64,000 nucleotides of DNA, taken from positions 1-64,000 of the forward strand of contig MAYW01000004.1 of NCBI GenBank assembly GCA_001723765.1, written 5' to 3'. The translations under genes were made by a program, and so were the position numbers. The notes under the pieces are model-generated. The model searched no databases, was not told where the DNA came from, and was given only the letters and a program-made list of their open reading frames with translations. This stretch comes from Candidatus Scalindua rubra. Its GTDB lineage: Bacteria > Planctomycetota > Brocadiia > Brocadiales > Scalinduaceae. Shown piece by piece: positions 33,894 to 43,695 of this stretch (positions within the stretch are counted from its first letter, which is position 1; the number at the start of each line of letters is the position of its first letter).

Positions 33894-35327
33894 ATGAAAG
33901 TATTACTCCTTGAACCGAATCTTTCGCTAGAGGACAGGTATGGTAAAGCGCTTGGTAAGGTAGGCCCTACCAGCGAGCCATTAAGTCTGGCATATCTAGC
34001 TGGTGCTATAAAGAGGGAAGGCATTGACTACGTATCTATACTAGATGCAGCAGCACTCAAGCTTAACCAATCACAGATTGAAACATACTTGATCAATTAT
34101 GAGCCTGAAGTAGTAGGGGTAAGGATAGTTACTCCTATGTATATAATTGCGAAGAAGACTATAGCCACTGTCAGAAAGACTGTTCCAACAGCCAAGATAA
34201 TCGTTGGAGGCCCACATGTATCTATCTTTCCGAAAGAGACGATGCTTGAAAATCCAATGATTGATATGGGGGTTGTAGGTGAAGGAGAGATAACTATAAT
34301 AGAGTTATTAGATGCCTTAAGGAATAACAACCCGCTAGATAAGATTGATGGTATAGTATATAGAAAGGGTGGTACTGTAAGAATCACCTCACCCCGTTCC
34401 TATCTAAAAGATATAGATAAAGCGCCCCTTCCTGCTAGAGAACTCTTGCCGATGGATAAATATATACCAAATCCAACATATTATAAAAAGCTACCATGCT
34501 ATATACTACTTACATCAAGAGGATGTCCTTTCAGTTGTACTTACTGTTGCAAGACGTTTGGTGATACATATAGATATCATTCATCAGAGAGGGTGCTCGA
34601 AGAGATTAATATTCTTATCAAGGATTATAATGCACGAGAGATTTTGTTCAGAGACGATTCATTTACGTTAAATAAAAAAAGGATTACGGATTTGTGTGAA
34701 AAGATGATAAAGGATAATTTGCATAGGAAGATACAGTGGGCATGTTCAACTAGGGTAGATATTGTGAGTAAGCCTTTATTGAAATTGATGAAGAAAGCAG
34801 GGTGTTGGAGTATACATTATGGGGTTGAGAGTGGTTCTCAGAGACTTTTAGATGTAATTGATAAGAAGATAACTCTACAGCAGGTCAGGGATGCAGTTGA
34901 ATGGACAAAAGAGGTAGGCATTGAGGCTAAGGCTTATTTTATGATAGGGTTGCCTACAGAGACATATAAGGAGACACTTAAAACTGTCAAGTTTGCAAAA
35001 GAAATTGATCCGGATGGGGCGCAGTTTACAATTACAGTTCCCTATCCAGGGACGAGATTATTTGAGTTGGCAAGAAAGAATGGAACATTGAAATCTTTCA
35101 AATGGGAGAATTATCAGACATGGGGCTCTTGGTCAAATAAAGAACTTGTGTATCTTCCAGAAGGGAGAACCGAGGAGGAAATTAAATTTCTACAAAAAAA
35201 GGCATTAAGGGATTTCTATTTCAGGCCAAAAATTATAGTAAGGCAACTTGCAGGATTGAGGTCTTTTAGTATATTTAAGAAACAATTATTTGCTGCATAT
35301 TCTATTATCCAGGGTACCACTAGGTAA
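33894..35327 (+). CDS. B12-binding domain radical SAM enzyme
   Basis: A 477-residue intact enzyme: N-terminal cobalamin-binding fold (SLAYLAGAIKREGIDYVSIL, KIIVGGPHVSIFPKE), radical SAM motif SRGCPFSCTYC near residue 210, WSIHYGVESGSQRLLD for SAM binding, FMIGLPTET and VPYPGTRLFELA. A short basic C-terminus follows. ATG 33894 is used because AAGGAAG precedes it; a GTG at 33891 is equally placed. It is closely similar in layout to the enzyme at 30550, from which it is separated by the UPF0104 gene. Reaction unknown; modification of a lipid-linked sugar is possible. Confidence 0.9.
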   Translation: MKVLLLEPNLSLEDRYGKALGKVGPTSEPLSLAYLAGAIKREGIDYVSILDAAALKLNQSQIETYLINYEPEVVGVRIVTPMYIIAKKTIATVRKTVPTAKIIVGGPHVSIFPKETMLENPMIDMGVVGEGEITIIELLDALRNNNPLDKIDGIVYRKGGTVRITSPRSYLKDIDKAPLPARELLPMDKYIPNPTYYKKLPCYILLTSRGCPFSCTYCCKTFGDTYRYHSSERVLEEINILIKDYNAREILFRDDSFTLNKKRITDLCEKMIKDNLHRKIQWACSTRVDIVSKPLLKLMKKAGCWSIHYGVESGSQRLLDVIDKKITLQQVRDAVEWTKEVGIEAKAYFMIGLPTETYKETLKTVKFAKEIDPDGAQFTITVPYPGTRLFELARKNGTLKSFKWENYQTWGSWSNKELVYLPEGRTEEEIKFLQKKALRDFYFRPKIIVRQLAGLRSFSIFKKQLFAAYSIIQGTTR

Positions 35328-35468
35328 CGAAGAAAGGTAAAAAAATACCAGGTAGGACAGAAATAAATATGATTTATAGTCAATATAGTAAGAAAAGATA
35401 GAAATATCTTTAATAAGTATGAGACACGTGGATTACAAAAAAAAAAGATTTATTATTATCAGTGGATA

Positions 35469-35582
35469 ATGGCTGTATGGGTACTATTCATTTTGACGTA
35501 TTATCATCGTGATTATCTTGCGGTTTTACTGAAAGCTATGAAAAGATTTATTTTATGTTTTCTTGGGATAGACAATGATTGA
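35469..35582 (+). CDS. Possible small single-span membrane peptide
   Basis: ATG 35469 opens a 37-residue frame (MAVWVLFILTYYHRDYLAVL, then a basic segment KAMKRFILCF) that ends overlapping the start of the next gene by 8 bases. No ribosome-binding site is seen and the run of ten A residues at 35437-35446 upstream could hide a longer, frameshifted N-terminus. Overlap with a membrane glycosyltransferase gene is the main reason to mention it. Confidence 0.25.
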   Translation: MAVWVLFILTYYHRDYLAVLLKAMKRFILCFLGIDND

Positions 35583-37429
35583 CATCTTACTTCTCATTAT
35601 ATTTATGATATTGGCTATTTCTATTGGAGCTTATTTCTTTGACTTTTATAAGTTGGAATTCAGCTCTAGAATGGAATTTTTGCTATTCTCTTTAGCCATT
35701 GGCCTTGGGATAATCTCTTATACTATTTTTTTCCTTGCAGTTATGGGAATTTTGTATAGTTGGACTATTTATATTTTCTTGATTCTATTACTCTTATTTT
35801 CCATTCCAAAGATTTATAGGAGCACAAGACAGTTTAGATATAAGTCATTAAAGGTTACACATCAGCCATTTATAAATTATTTATTATTTTTTATTATAGG
35901 AACTTATATTGGATTAACTTTTATTGATGCCCTGGTGCCTCCAACGGAAGCTGATTCTTTGGTTTATCATTTAGCTGACCCCAAGAAGTTTCTTAAATAC
36001 CACAGCTTGATCCATACCCAAATTCCTGGAATTGATCTCAAGACAAGCAAAATCATGCCTTTCAACTTTGAGATGTTATACGTTATTCCACTGACTTTTG
36101 ATAGAGACATTTTTGCGAAGCTTATACAGTTTGGGACAGCTCTTTGTGCAGGACTGGTCCTTTACATGCTTTCGGCTAGATTTTTTTCAAAACTAGCAGG
36201 TTTATTTGCAGTAGCAGTCTTTCTTATACAGCCATTTGTATTTAACTATGTTTCTACTCCAAAGGTAGATACTGCGATTGTATTGTATGCAATTTTATCT
36301 CTCTATACCTTTTTGGTCTGGTATGATAACCAGGAAAGTAAGTGGCTCATCCTTTGTGGTATATTCTCAGGGCTGTTTTTTGCCTGTAAATTGAGTGGGC
36401 TTTTTTTAATGATTATTCTATCAGTATTGATTTTTTATAAATTATTTTATGAGAAAAAGTTTGATTTTAAATATTCAGGATTCTACTTAATAAAATATTT
36501 AGTTCCAGCATTTATTATTACAGCTCCCTGGTTGTTAAGGTCCTGGGTAGTTATTGGTGATCCTCTTTATCCTTATATTATTAAATTAACAGGAGATCAT
36601 TTTAAAACAAACCTTATCCACCATAAAAAGAGCGTAATTGATTTTATAACGTATCCGTGGAATTTGACATTAGATCCTGGGCAACTTATGCGTAGGGGTA
36701 GTATCTATAAAGAAAAAAATATCTCCTTTGTTTCTTGCCATTATTCCCGGGTTACTTTTACTAAAAACGTGTGATCGAAAGATCAAATATTTATTGTTAT
36801 TTGGTGTTATATCTGTGTACATCATTTACCCTTTTCATATTCGGATGAGATATTGTATCGGAGGTATTGCTGCCTTAAGCGTGGTTGTTGGTTATGTTAT
36901 AGATCAATTTTATTTGAGCCGTAGGAATGTTTTTCTTAAAAATATAATTATGGTATTTTTATGTATGCCTTTTATTGTAAATTTATATCAATTATGCCGT
37001 GTAAATGTTCCTAAAATCAACGTTGCCTTGAAAAGAGTATCCAGGGATGACTATCTTGAGAAGCAATACAGGGATTTATTTCTGATGGAGAAATATGTAA
37101 ACAAAGAATTGCCAGAGGATGCTGTTATCTTTGCACCATGGGAAAACAGTAGTTATCGTTTTGATAAACAGTTTTTGACTGGTAACCATATAGTAAAAGC
37201 AATGCTGGAGATAAGATCGCCGGGAGAATGGGTGAATGTATTGAAAGGGACTTATAAAGTAGATTATCTGTTACTAAATAGAAATTATCACGAAATACTT
37301 ATAAAAAGGTATGAAAACGGTAGCTTAGGGTATGATCCATGTAATAATATTTTATTTAGTAAAAAAATGAAAAAATATCTTAAACACGTATATTCGAGTG
37401 GTAAATGTAGTTTATATAAACTACCTTAA
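35575..37429 (+). CDS. GT39/PMT-like membrane glycosyltransferase (frameshifted)
   Basis: A polytopic membrane protein of the ArnT/PMT type. An acidic motif lies in the first periplasmic loop (ALVPPTEADSLVYHLADPKK), and many hydrophobic segments follow, with VDTAIVLYAILSLYTFLVWY among them. The first frame stops at 36774. The second picks up LFLAIIPGLLLLKTC in a different frame and runs to 37429. Seven A residues at 36713-36719 lie at the break; six would join the frames (EKISPLFLAII). Such enzymes use a polyprenyl-phosphate sugar. About 617 residues when joined. Confidence 0.75.
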
Positions 37430-37564
37430 TGTGTAATCATGAATTCCAAATACGAATTACTGCCAAATATATAAGTCAAAAGTGCCGGAACAAACTGGAT
37501 AACCTTTTCCCCAGATTTCAACCAATATTCTCACCAGGAAGTCTATGGATACAAAGAAAATAAA

Positions 37565-39328
37565 GTGAATATTTTAGGAATCTATTATAGGCATGGAAGA
37601 GAATACGGATCTGAATCATCCGCATGCCTTGTCAAAGATGGAAAATTAGTTGCTTTCGCTGAGGAAGATAAGCTTACTCGCATAAAAAGGGTAAATGGAG
37701 TCTTTCCAGAGAAGAGTATTGCATATTGTATCAAACAGGGAAATATTTCTCTTAAAGATATTGATATAGTTGCCATTCCCTGGGATTCTACTTGCTTTGA
37801 CAATGAGATGGCGGGATTTTATTTGAAATACTTTTATCAGTATTATCCAATGGACAAAGGTTCTATCAGTTGGTGTATAAAACAATTAGAGAATATGAAT
37901 AGTAACGTGCATATGCAGGATTTGCAAAGCTATTTTAATAAGCATAGGTGTGATGTTCCAAGAGTTGAGTTTGTCGGACATCATCTTGCCCATGCAGCTT
38001 CAACATTTTTTATGTCAGGTTTTGATAAGGCTTCGATTATGGTAGTAGATGCTCATGGCGAAAAGGAATGTACTTCTTTTTGGAGGGGAGAAGGTCGCAA
38101 TATAGAGGAAGTTTATCGAGTTGAAATGCCTAATTCTTTGGGTTGGTATTACGTAGCCTTTACGCATTTTTGTGGTTTTGAACCGAAATTTGGTGAAGGC
38201 AAGTTAATGGGGTTGGCGGCTTATGGTCAATATGATAAAGAGATAGGAAAAAAAGTTTCAGAGATTTTAAGGATGGAAAACGGGTTGTATGAATTAAATC
38301 CAAAGTTAATTTTCGGTGAACATAATAAAAGCAAATTTTACGCAGATTGGTTTGAGAATATAATGGGTAAGCCGAGAAAATCGGATATAAAGGTCTTTTA
38401 TGACGATGAAGGTTGTATAAGTGGAGTTAAATTTGGAAAGATAGACCAGTATTATAAAGACGTGGCTTTTATGGCACAAAAGTATTTGGAGAAGGCATTA
38501 CTAAATTGCTTAAATTCATTATACAAAAAAACAGGTATTGATAAATTTTGTTTGGCTGGGGGGGTACATCTGAACTGCAAGGCAAATGGGGTATTGGCAG
38601 AACAACCATTTGTGAAGGATTTATTCGTGATACCATCTACTTCAGACAGTGGTTCAGCTTTAGGATCTGCGCTTTGGGTTGGTAGAGATAGTTTGGTTAA
38701 AGGCTGTAAAACATCAACGGTGTATTGGGGACCAGAATATGATAATGAATCTATTGAGTATTCCCTGAAAAAAAACCATTTGACATTTGAAAAAAGAGAT
38801 GATGTTGCTGAATTAACCGCTGATTTAATAGCAAAAGAGAGAGTTGTGGGTTGGTTTCAGGGAAGACTTGAAGCAGGTCCTCGAGCCTTGGGTGGCCGCT
38901 CTATTTTGGGAAATCCGGTATCTCCACATACAAAAGATATTGTCAATCAGAAAGTTAAGTACAGGGAGAAATGGCGTCCCTTTGCACCTAGTGTGCTGAA
39001 AAGCCGAAGTAAGGATTACTTTGAAAATAAGGTGGATAGCCCGTTTATGATTGTTGCCTGTCAAACAAAGGAGGAATTTAAAAGACATTTTCCATCGGTG
39101 GTACATGTGGATGGAACAGTTAGAATACAGGAGGTGGACAAAGAGAATGAGAAGTACGCTACTCTTTTGCAGGAGCTCGAAAGAAAAACAGGATACCCGA
39201 TTGTTTTGAACACCTCTTTTAATGTAAAAGATGAGCCGATTGTTTGTGGGCCGGATGACGCAATTAGATGCTTTTTAAAATCTGGTATGGATGCGCTTTG
39301 TATTGGGGATTATATTGTGAAGAAATAA
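37565..39328 (+). CDS. Carbamoyltransferase (NodU/CmcH/TobZ family)
   Basis: A 587-residue O-carbamoyltransferase. The YrdC-like/Kae1-like N-terminal part contains ESSACLVKDGKLVAFAEEDK and the metal-binding VGHHLAHAASTFF near residue 138, then MVVDAHGEKE. The C-terminal domain has FQGRLEAGPRALGGRSILGN and YPIVLNTSFNVKDEP, both diagnostic. The enzyme carbamoylates a hydroxyl using carbamoyl phosphate and ATP; on polysaccharides it decorates sugars. The start is GTG 37565, since no ATG lies near the conserved N-terminus (MNILGIYYRHG). It opens the large decoration block. Confidence 0.92.
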   Translation: MNILGIYYRHGREYGSESSACLVKDGKLVAFAEEDKLTRIKRVNGVFPEKSIAYCIKQGNISLKDIDIVAIPWDSTCFDNEMAGFYLKYFYQYYPMDKGSISWCIKQLENMNSNVHMQDLQSYFNKHRCDVPRVEFVGHHLAHAASTFFMSGFDKASIMVVDAHGEKECTSFWRGEGRNIEEVYRVEMPNSLGWYYVAFTHFCGFEPKFGEGKLMGLAAYGQYDKEIGKKVSEILRMENGLYELNPKLIFGEHNKSKFYADWFENIMGKPRKSDIKVFYDDEGCISGVKFGKIDQYYKDVAFMAQKYLEKALLNCLNSLYKKTGIDKFCLAGGVHLNCKANGVLAEQPFVKDLFVIPSTSDSGSALGSALWVGRDSLVKGCKTSTVYWGPEYDNESIEYSLKKNHLTFEKRDDVAELTADLIAKERVVGWFQGRLEAGPRALGGRSILGNPVSPHTKDIVNQKVKYREKWRPFAPSVLKSRSKDYFENKVDSPFMIVACQTKEEFKRHFPSVVHVDGTVRIQEVDKENEKYATLLQELERKTGYPIVLNTSFNVKDEPIVCGPDDAIRCFLKSGMDALCIGDYIVKK

Positions 39329-39476
39329 GTAATTTCAAAGGATTTTTAATCAACCCATAAGGTGATAATAAACATCCGCCAAGGCGGGCGGCTACAACAG
39401 ATTGTCCAGGTAAATCGATCAATTTAAATAACAGTAAGATAATCATCCACAAATAAAAGATAAAAAAGAGTGTTCT

Positions 39477-39932
39477 ATGAAAGATGCTTTATATGAACGA
39501 GTGAGAAGTGAACTCAAATTAGCCGTATACTTTGCCAAAGAAATGATTGGGGACTTGGGCAAAGAACAAGCGCTTAAAATTATTGAGAAAGCTTACCAAA
39601 AATACTCCAATGACATTTTTTCAGAACCCTACATTGATGTTCCGATGGAGGAACGGTTTATAAAACTTAAGGAAAACTTAAAGGCCGAGTCCGAGCGAGA
39701 TAAAAGCTTTACAATTGTTGAAGAATCAGACAAACATATCAAGGTGAGATTCCATCGATGTCCATATTTTGAAGTTTATCAAGACTATGGTATTCCAGAG
39801 GTTTGCCAGAAATTTTGTAGCGGAGATTTTGAAGCCTTTCGAAAAATTCATCCCAAATTGAAAGTTACACGTAATCATGAAATCGCCCATGGTGATGCCC
39901 TTTGTGATCATTGCTGGATTTTGGAAGATTAA
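39477..39932 (+). CDS. L-2-amino-thiazoline-4-carboxylic acid hydrolase-like protein
   Basis: A 151-residue protein. The second half has the cysteine pattern of the ATC-hydrolase family: FHRCPYFEVYQDYGIPEVCQ, FCSGDFEAFRKIHPKLKV, and RNHEIAHGDALCDHCWI. The first half is helical and acidic. The family name comes from a cysteine-biosynthesis enzyme, but most members are uncharacterised and often lie beside metabolic enzymes. It lies 148 bases after the carbamoyltransferase; that gap holds a CCGCCAAGGCGG hairpin (39376-39387). A link to polysaccharide modification is not evident. Confidence 0.7.
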   Translation: MKDALYERVRSELKLAVYFAKEMIGDLGKEQALKIIEKAYQKYSNDIFSEPYIDVPMEERFIKLKENLKAESERDKSFTIVEESDKHIKVRFHRCPYFEVYQDYGIPEVCQKFCSGDFEAFRKIHPKLKVTRNHEIAHGDALCDHCWILED

Positions 39933-40026
39933 GGTATATTGCCAAACCCTCAAAAAGCACAATAATTAAAAAAAAATCTAAAGCTCCAAAAGAGTTCTTG
40001 ACCAACAGTTTTGTAAATGTATAGCT

Positions 40027-41097
40027 ATGTCTAAAACCATATTAATAACAGGTGGGGCTGGTTTTGTTGGATCCAATCTTGCCGTATTGCTAAAGGCGAG
40101 ACACCCTGATTTTTCTGTAATTGCTTTGGATAATATGAAGCGCCAAGGGTCAGAATTAAACCTTGAGCGTTTGAGAAAACACGAAATAATATTTATGCAC
40201 GGCGATATTCGTAACAAAGAAGATCTTTCATTTGATGACAAGGGTATTTCTCTGATTATAGAAAGCTCTGCCGAGCCATCTGTACTTGCTGGATATAATA
40301 GTTCAACAGAATATGTAATTAACACAAATCTAATGGGAACTGTTAATTGTCTTGAATTAGCCAGAAAAAAGAAGGCGGATATTATCTATTTATCAACCAG
40401 TCGTATATATCCAATTAAACAACTAAGTGAAATAAATATCAATGAGGAAGAAACACGTTTTACAATAGCTGATGACCAGGATATAAGTGGTGTGACCTCT
40501 AAAGGCATATCTGAAACGTTTCCATTAGACGGAGCGAGGTCATTGTATGGCACAACAAAATTGGCTTCAGAGCTAATAATCCAGGAGTATATTGAGATGT
40601 TTGGTCTTAGGGCTACTATAAATAGGTGTGGAGTTATTGCAGGGCCCTGGCAAATGGGAAAAATTGATCAGGGTGTTTTTACTTATTGGATGTTTGGTCA
40701 TTATTTTAATAAGAGTTTAGATTATATTGGTTTTTGCGGTATGGGTAAGCAAGTTAGGGATTTAATCCATATTGAAGATTTGTTTGAACTTATTGACTTG
40801 CAATTATGTAGAATGTCAGATTTTAATGGTAACATATATAATGTTGGAGGTGGCAATAAATGCAGTCTGTCTCTTTTAGAAACTACACAATTATGCAGAG
40901 AGATAACGGGCAATAAAATTGAGATGGGAAAGATTGAAGAAAATAGAGAAATGGATGTAAGAATATACATTTCAGATAACAGTAAGGTACAAAAGGATAC
41001 TGGATGGCTTATCAAAAAAGCACCACGTGATATTCTTTGTGATATTTATACATGGATACGTGACAATGATAGAATTTTGGAAAAAGTATTATTGTGA
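40027..41097 (+). CDS. CDP-paratose 2-epimerase-like SDR
   Basis: A 356-residue extended SDR. TGGAGFVGSNL is the cofactor loop, STSRIYPI holds the catalytic Ser/Thr region, YGTTKLASE the Y-x3-K, and INRCGVIAGPWQMGKIDQGV followed by GMGKQVRDLIH is very close to what CDP-paratose/CDP-tyvelose epimerases (RfbE/TyvE) show. It would invert C2 of a 3,6-dideoxyhexose on CDP or act on a relative. A second SDR of the same subgroup follows. The CDP-glucose 4,6-dehydratase and 3-dehydrase needed to make such sugars are not visible in this window. Confidence 0.85.
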   Translation: MSKTILITGGAGFVGSNLAVLLKARHPDFSVIALDNMKRQGSELNLERLRKHEIIFMHGDIRNKEDLSFDDKGISLIIESSAEPSVLAGYNSSTEYVINTNLMGTVNCLELARKKKADIIYLSTSRIYPIKQLSEININEEETRFTIADDQDISGVTSKGISETFPLDGARSLYGTTKLASELIIQEYIEMFGLRATINRCGVIAGPWQMGKIDQGVFTYWMFGHYFNKSLDYIGFCGMGKQVRDLIHIEDLFELIDLQLCRMSDFNGNIYNVGGGNKCSLSLLETTQLCREITGNKIEMGKIEENREMDVRIYISDNSKVQKDTGWLIKKAPRDILCDIYTWIRDNDRILEKVLL

Positions 41098-41162
41098 ATT
41101 AAGTTTTATAGGATTTTAATTTTGGACACAAATGCACACAGATCATCAACAATTTAAAATTA

Positions 41163-41209
41163 ATTAGACAGGATAAATACAAAAGAATATCATGTAAATC
41201 CTGTCTAAT
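41163..41209. repeat. 12-bp perfect inverted repeat upstream of the second epimerase
   Basis: ATTAGACAGGAT (41163-41174) and ATCCTGTCTAAT (41198-41209) are exact reverse complements around a 23-base AT-rich spacer. The stem lies 25 bases upstream of the GTG start at 41235, so it could affect translation of that gene or be a solo repeat. A related CAGGATAACAGGATTAAC phrase occurs at 29370-29387. Confidence 0.5.
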
Positions 41210-41234
41210 AAATTAATTTAATGTGGGTTATTAA

Positions 41235-42299
41235 GTGGGGATAGTTTTGGTAACTGGTTCTACCGGGCTTGTTGGTTCTGAGTCTGTGAGTTTCTTTTGT
41301 GAGAAGGGTTTTGATGTTGTTGGCATCGATAACGATATGCGAGCAGATTTCTTTGGAGAAGAAGCGTCAACCAAGCGGAATCAAAAAATACTTGAAGAGA
41401 AATATCCGAAATATAAGCATTATGATGTTGATATAAGAGAACAAGAATCTATTAAAAATATTTTTAAAGAATACAATCAAGATATTTCTCTTATTATTCA
41501 CTGTGCTGCGCAACCTTCACATGATTGGGCTGCTAAAGACCCTTTTACTGATTTCACGGTAAATGCAAATGGAACGCTTAATATACTTGAGAATGCACGT
41601 AATTATTGCCGGGAAGCAGTTTTTATCTTCTGTTCCACTAATAAGGTTTATGGAGATACACCAAACTCTCTTCCATTAGTAGAATTAAATACTCGTTGGG
41701 AAATAGAGGAAAATCATGATTATTATGATGGTATAGATGAAACCATGAGTATAGATAATTCTAAACATTCACTTTTTGGTGCATCAAAAGTTGCTGCTGA
41801 TGTTTTAGTTCAGGAGTATGGTTTTTATTTTGGTATGAAGACAGTTTGTTTTCGTGGGGGGTGTTTAACAGGCCCAAACCATTCAGGAGCCGTGCTTCAT
41901 GGTTTCCTATCCTATCTTATGAAATGCTGTATGACTGGAGAACATTATACAGTTTTTGGATATAAGGGAAAACAGGTGAGAGACAATATTCACAGTTATG
42001 ATTTGGTTAATGCCTTTTATCATTATTATGATAGTCCCCGTGAAGGTGAGATTTATAACATAGGTGGTAGTCGATTCAGTAATTGCTCAGTGCTAGAAGC
42101 CATTAAGTTTTGTGAAGGGATTACGGGGAAAAAGTTAAATTGGGCTTATTCTGAAACAAATAGGATTGGGGACCATATCTGGTACATTAGTGATGTGAGT
42201 AAGTTTAAGTCTCATTATCCAAAGTGGGAATATAGTTATAATTTGATCGACACTTTAGAACAAATCTTTAAAACAATTAAGGAATTGTGGATAAAATAA
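41235..42299 (+). CDS. CDP-tyvelose/paratose epimerase-like SDR (second copy)
   Basis: A 354-residue extended [19 protein letters not shown] at the N-terminus, [33 protein letters not shown], the catalytic region [40 protein letters not shown] and [14 protein letters not shown]. These features place it with CDP-sugar 2-epimerases. The pair 40027 and 41235 occurs as neighbours with different sequences, suggesting they act in series or as a complex. It begins with GTG 41235, as no closer start agrees with the Rossmann motif. Its ribosome-binding site is weak. Confidence 0.82.
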   Translation: MGIVLVTGSTGLVGSESVSFFCEKGFDVVGIDNDMRADFFGEEASTKRNQKILEEKYPKYKHYDVDIREQESIKNIFKEYNQDISLIIHCAAQPSHDWAAKDPFTDFTVNANGTLNILENARNYCREAVFIFCSTNKVYGDTPNSLPLVELNTRWEIEENHDYYDGIDETMSIDNSKHSLFGASKVAADVLVQEYGFYFGMKTVCFRGGCLTGPNHSGAVLHGFLSYLMKCCMTGEHYTVFGYKGKQVRDNIHSYDLVNAFYHYYDSPREGEIYNIGGSRFSNCSVLEAIKFCEGITGKKLNWAYSETNRIGDHIWYISDVSKFKSHYPKWEYSYNLIDTLEQIFKTIKELWIK

Positions 42300-42323
42300 C
42301 ATTAAAAAAGTTACCTTATCAGA

Positions 42324-43520
42324 ATGAGTGTGAATATTAAAACTAAAAAAATTCTTCTCGTTTCTCATACTATTTCTCGACCTGCACATGGTGCGGGAGC
42401 AATTGTAAAACGATTGTTTGAATATTTTCCAAAAGGTAGTTATATTGCTTTTACTAGTCGATATGACAGGAATGATAAAATTGTGCAGGAGAAACAAAAA
42501 CTCTTCTGCCGCTACTATTTTGCTAATCTACATTCGATTCTTAGATCATACACTCGTAGAGTGGCAATTATTGAATGGTTAGAAGTTTTACCGGCGGCTT
42601 TACAAGGATTAAATATTATTAGGAAAGAAAAGATAAGTGATATTATCGTGATTCCCACATGTGGAAACTTCTTATTAACGGCATATATCATGCATTTGTT
42701 AAGTAGAAAACCACTTTCGATATATTTTCTCGATTTGTTTGCTGGAAACAAATCTATTAGATTGAGACAATGGCTATCTGTTCCAGTTGAATATTTGGTA
42801 GTTTACGCCTCTTCAAACATTTTTGTTATGAGTGAAAACCTTCAAGAACATTATGATAAAAAATATAACATCAAAACCATTTTACTTCCACACCCTATAA
42901 ACCTTTCTAACAATATCAAGCAAACAAAAGATGAGAATTTAACAAAAAGGGGTAAGTATGATGGTTCAGCTAATATTGTTTTTACAGGGCATATTTATGA
43001 TTGTCAAATTGACTGTCTTCAAAATTTAGCTAAAGCCATAAACCATATGAACGGGGTTCAGCTTCACATTTATACTCCAAGACCTAAAACTCATCTTGAC
43101 AAAGTGGGAGTTACAGGAGGAAATGTTATATATTATGGGTTTGCTGAACAAACAAGAATTTATGACATACAAAGAAATGCTGATATTTTATTTTTGCCTC
43201 ACACTTTTAGTTTGAATCCAATATTAAAAAATGTTACCAAAACTGCTTCGCCAGCAAAACTACCAGAATATCTTAATTCTGGCACTCCTATATTAGTACA
43301 TGCACCTGAGTATGCATATATCTCGTGGTATGCCAGAAAATATGGATGGGGGGTTGTAGTGGATAAACCGGTACCAAAATTGTTAAAAGAAGTTATTTTG
43401 AAACTATTATGTAATAAGACTCTTAAAGAAAGTTTAGTTGAAAATGCTTTGAATACAGTTCAAATGCATGAAGTCTCCAAAGTTGCAAATATTCTTAAAA
43501 AGGGTCTTGGATTAATTTAA
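42324..43520 (+). CDS. GT-B glycosyltransferase
   Basis: A 398-residue GT-B-type protein. ILLVSHTISRPAHGAGAIVK is the usual N-terminal Gly-rich segment, an inter-domain ILLPHPI follows, and the C-terminal domain has IVFTGHIYDCQ and KTASPAKLPEYLNSGTPILV, the donor-binding region of GT4-like enzymes. It begins 24 bases after the second epimerase, consistent with one transcript. Substrates unknown. The 43521-43695 gap holds a degenerate AAAACACAAAGACAG repeat but no gene. Confidence 0.82.
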   Translation: MSVNIKTKKILLVSHTISRPAHGAGAIVKRLFEYFPKGSYIAFTSRYDRNDKIVQEKQKLFCRYYFANLHSILRSYTRRVAIIEWLEVLPAALQGLNIIRKEKISDIIVIPTCGNFLLTAYIMHLLSRKPLSIYFLDLFAGNKSIRLRQWLSVPVEYLVVYASSNIFVMSENLQEHYDKKYNIKTILLPHPINLSNNIKQTKDENLTKRGKYDGSANIVFTGHIYDCQIDCLQNLAKAINHMNGVQLHIYTPRPKTHLDKVGVTGGNVIYYGFAEQTRIYDIQRNADILFLPHTFSLNPILKNVTKTASPAKLPEYLNSGTPILVHAPEYAYISWYARKYGWGVVVDKPVPKLLKEVILKLLCNKTLKESLVENALNTVQMHEVSKVANILKKGLGLI

Positions 43521-43695
43521 TTAAAAAGAATTATCATGAAGTATAAAAACATGTGCTATTTCGATTTCAAGAAACCGTTTCAAACAGAAGATGGAAATCC
43601 TTATAGTTCACTTAGAAATTTATAGCCTGCCTTAAAACACAAAGACAGTATAGTGTCAACATATTGATGAGGTAAATAGGTGATTGTGACCATAC

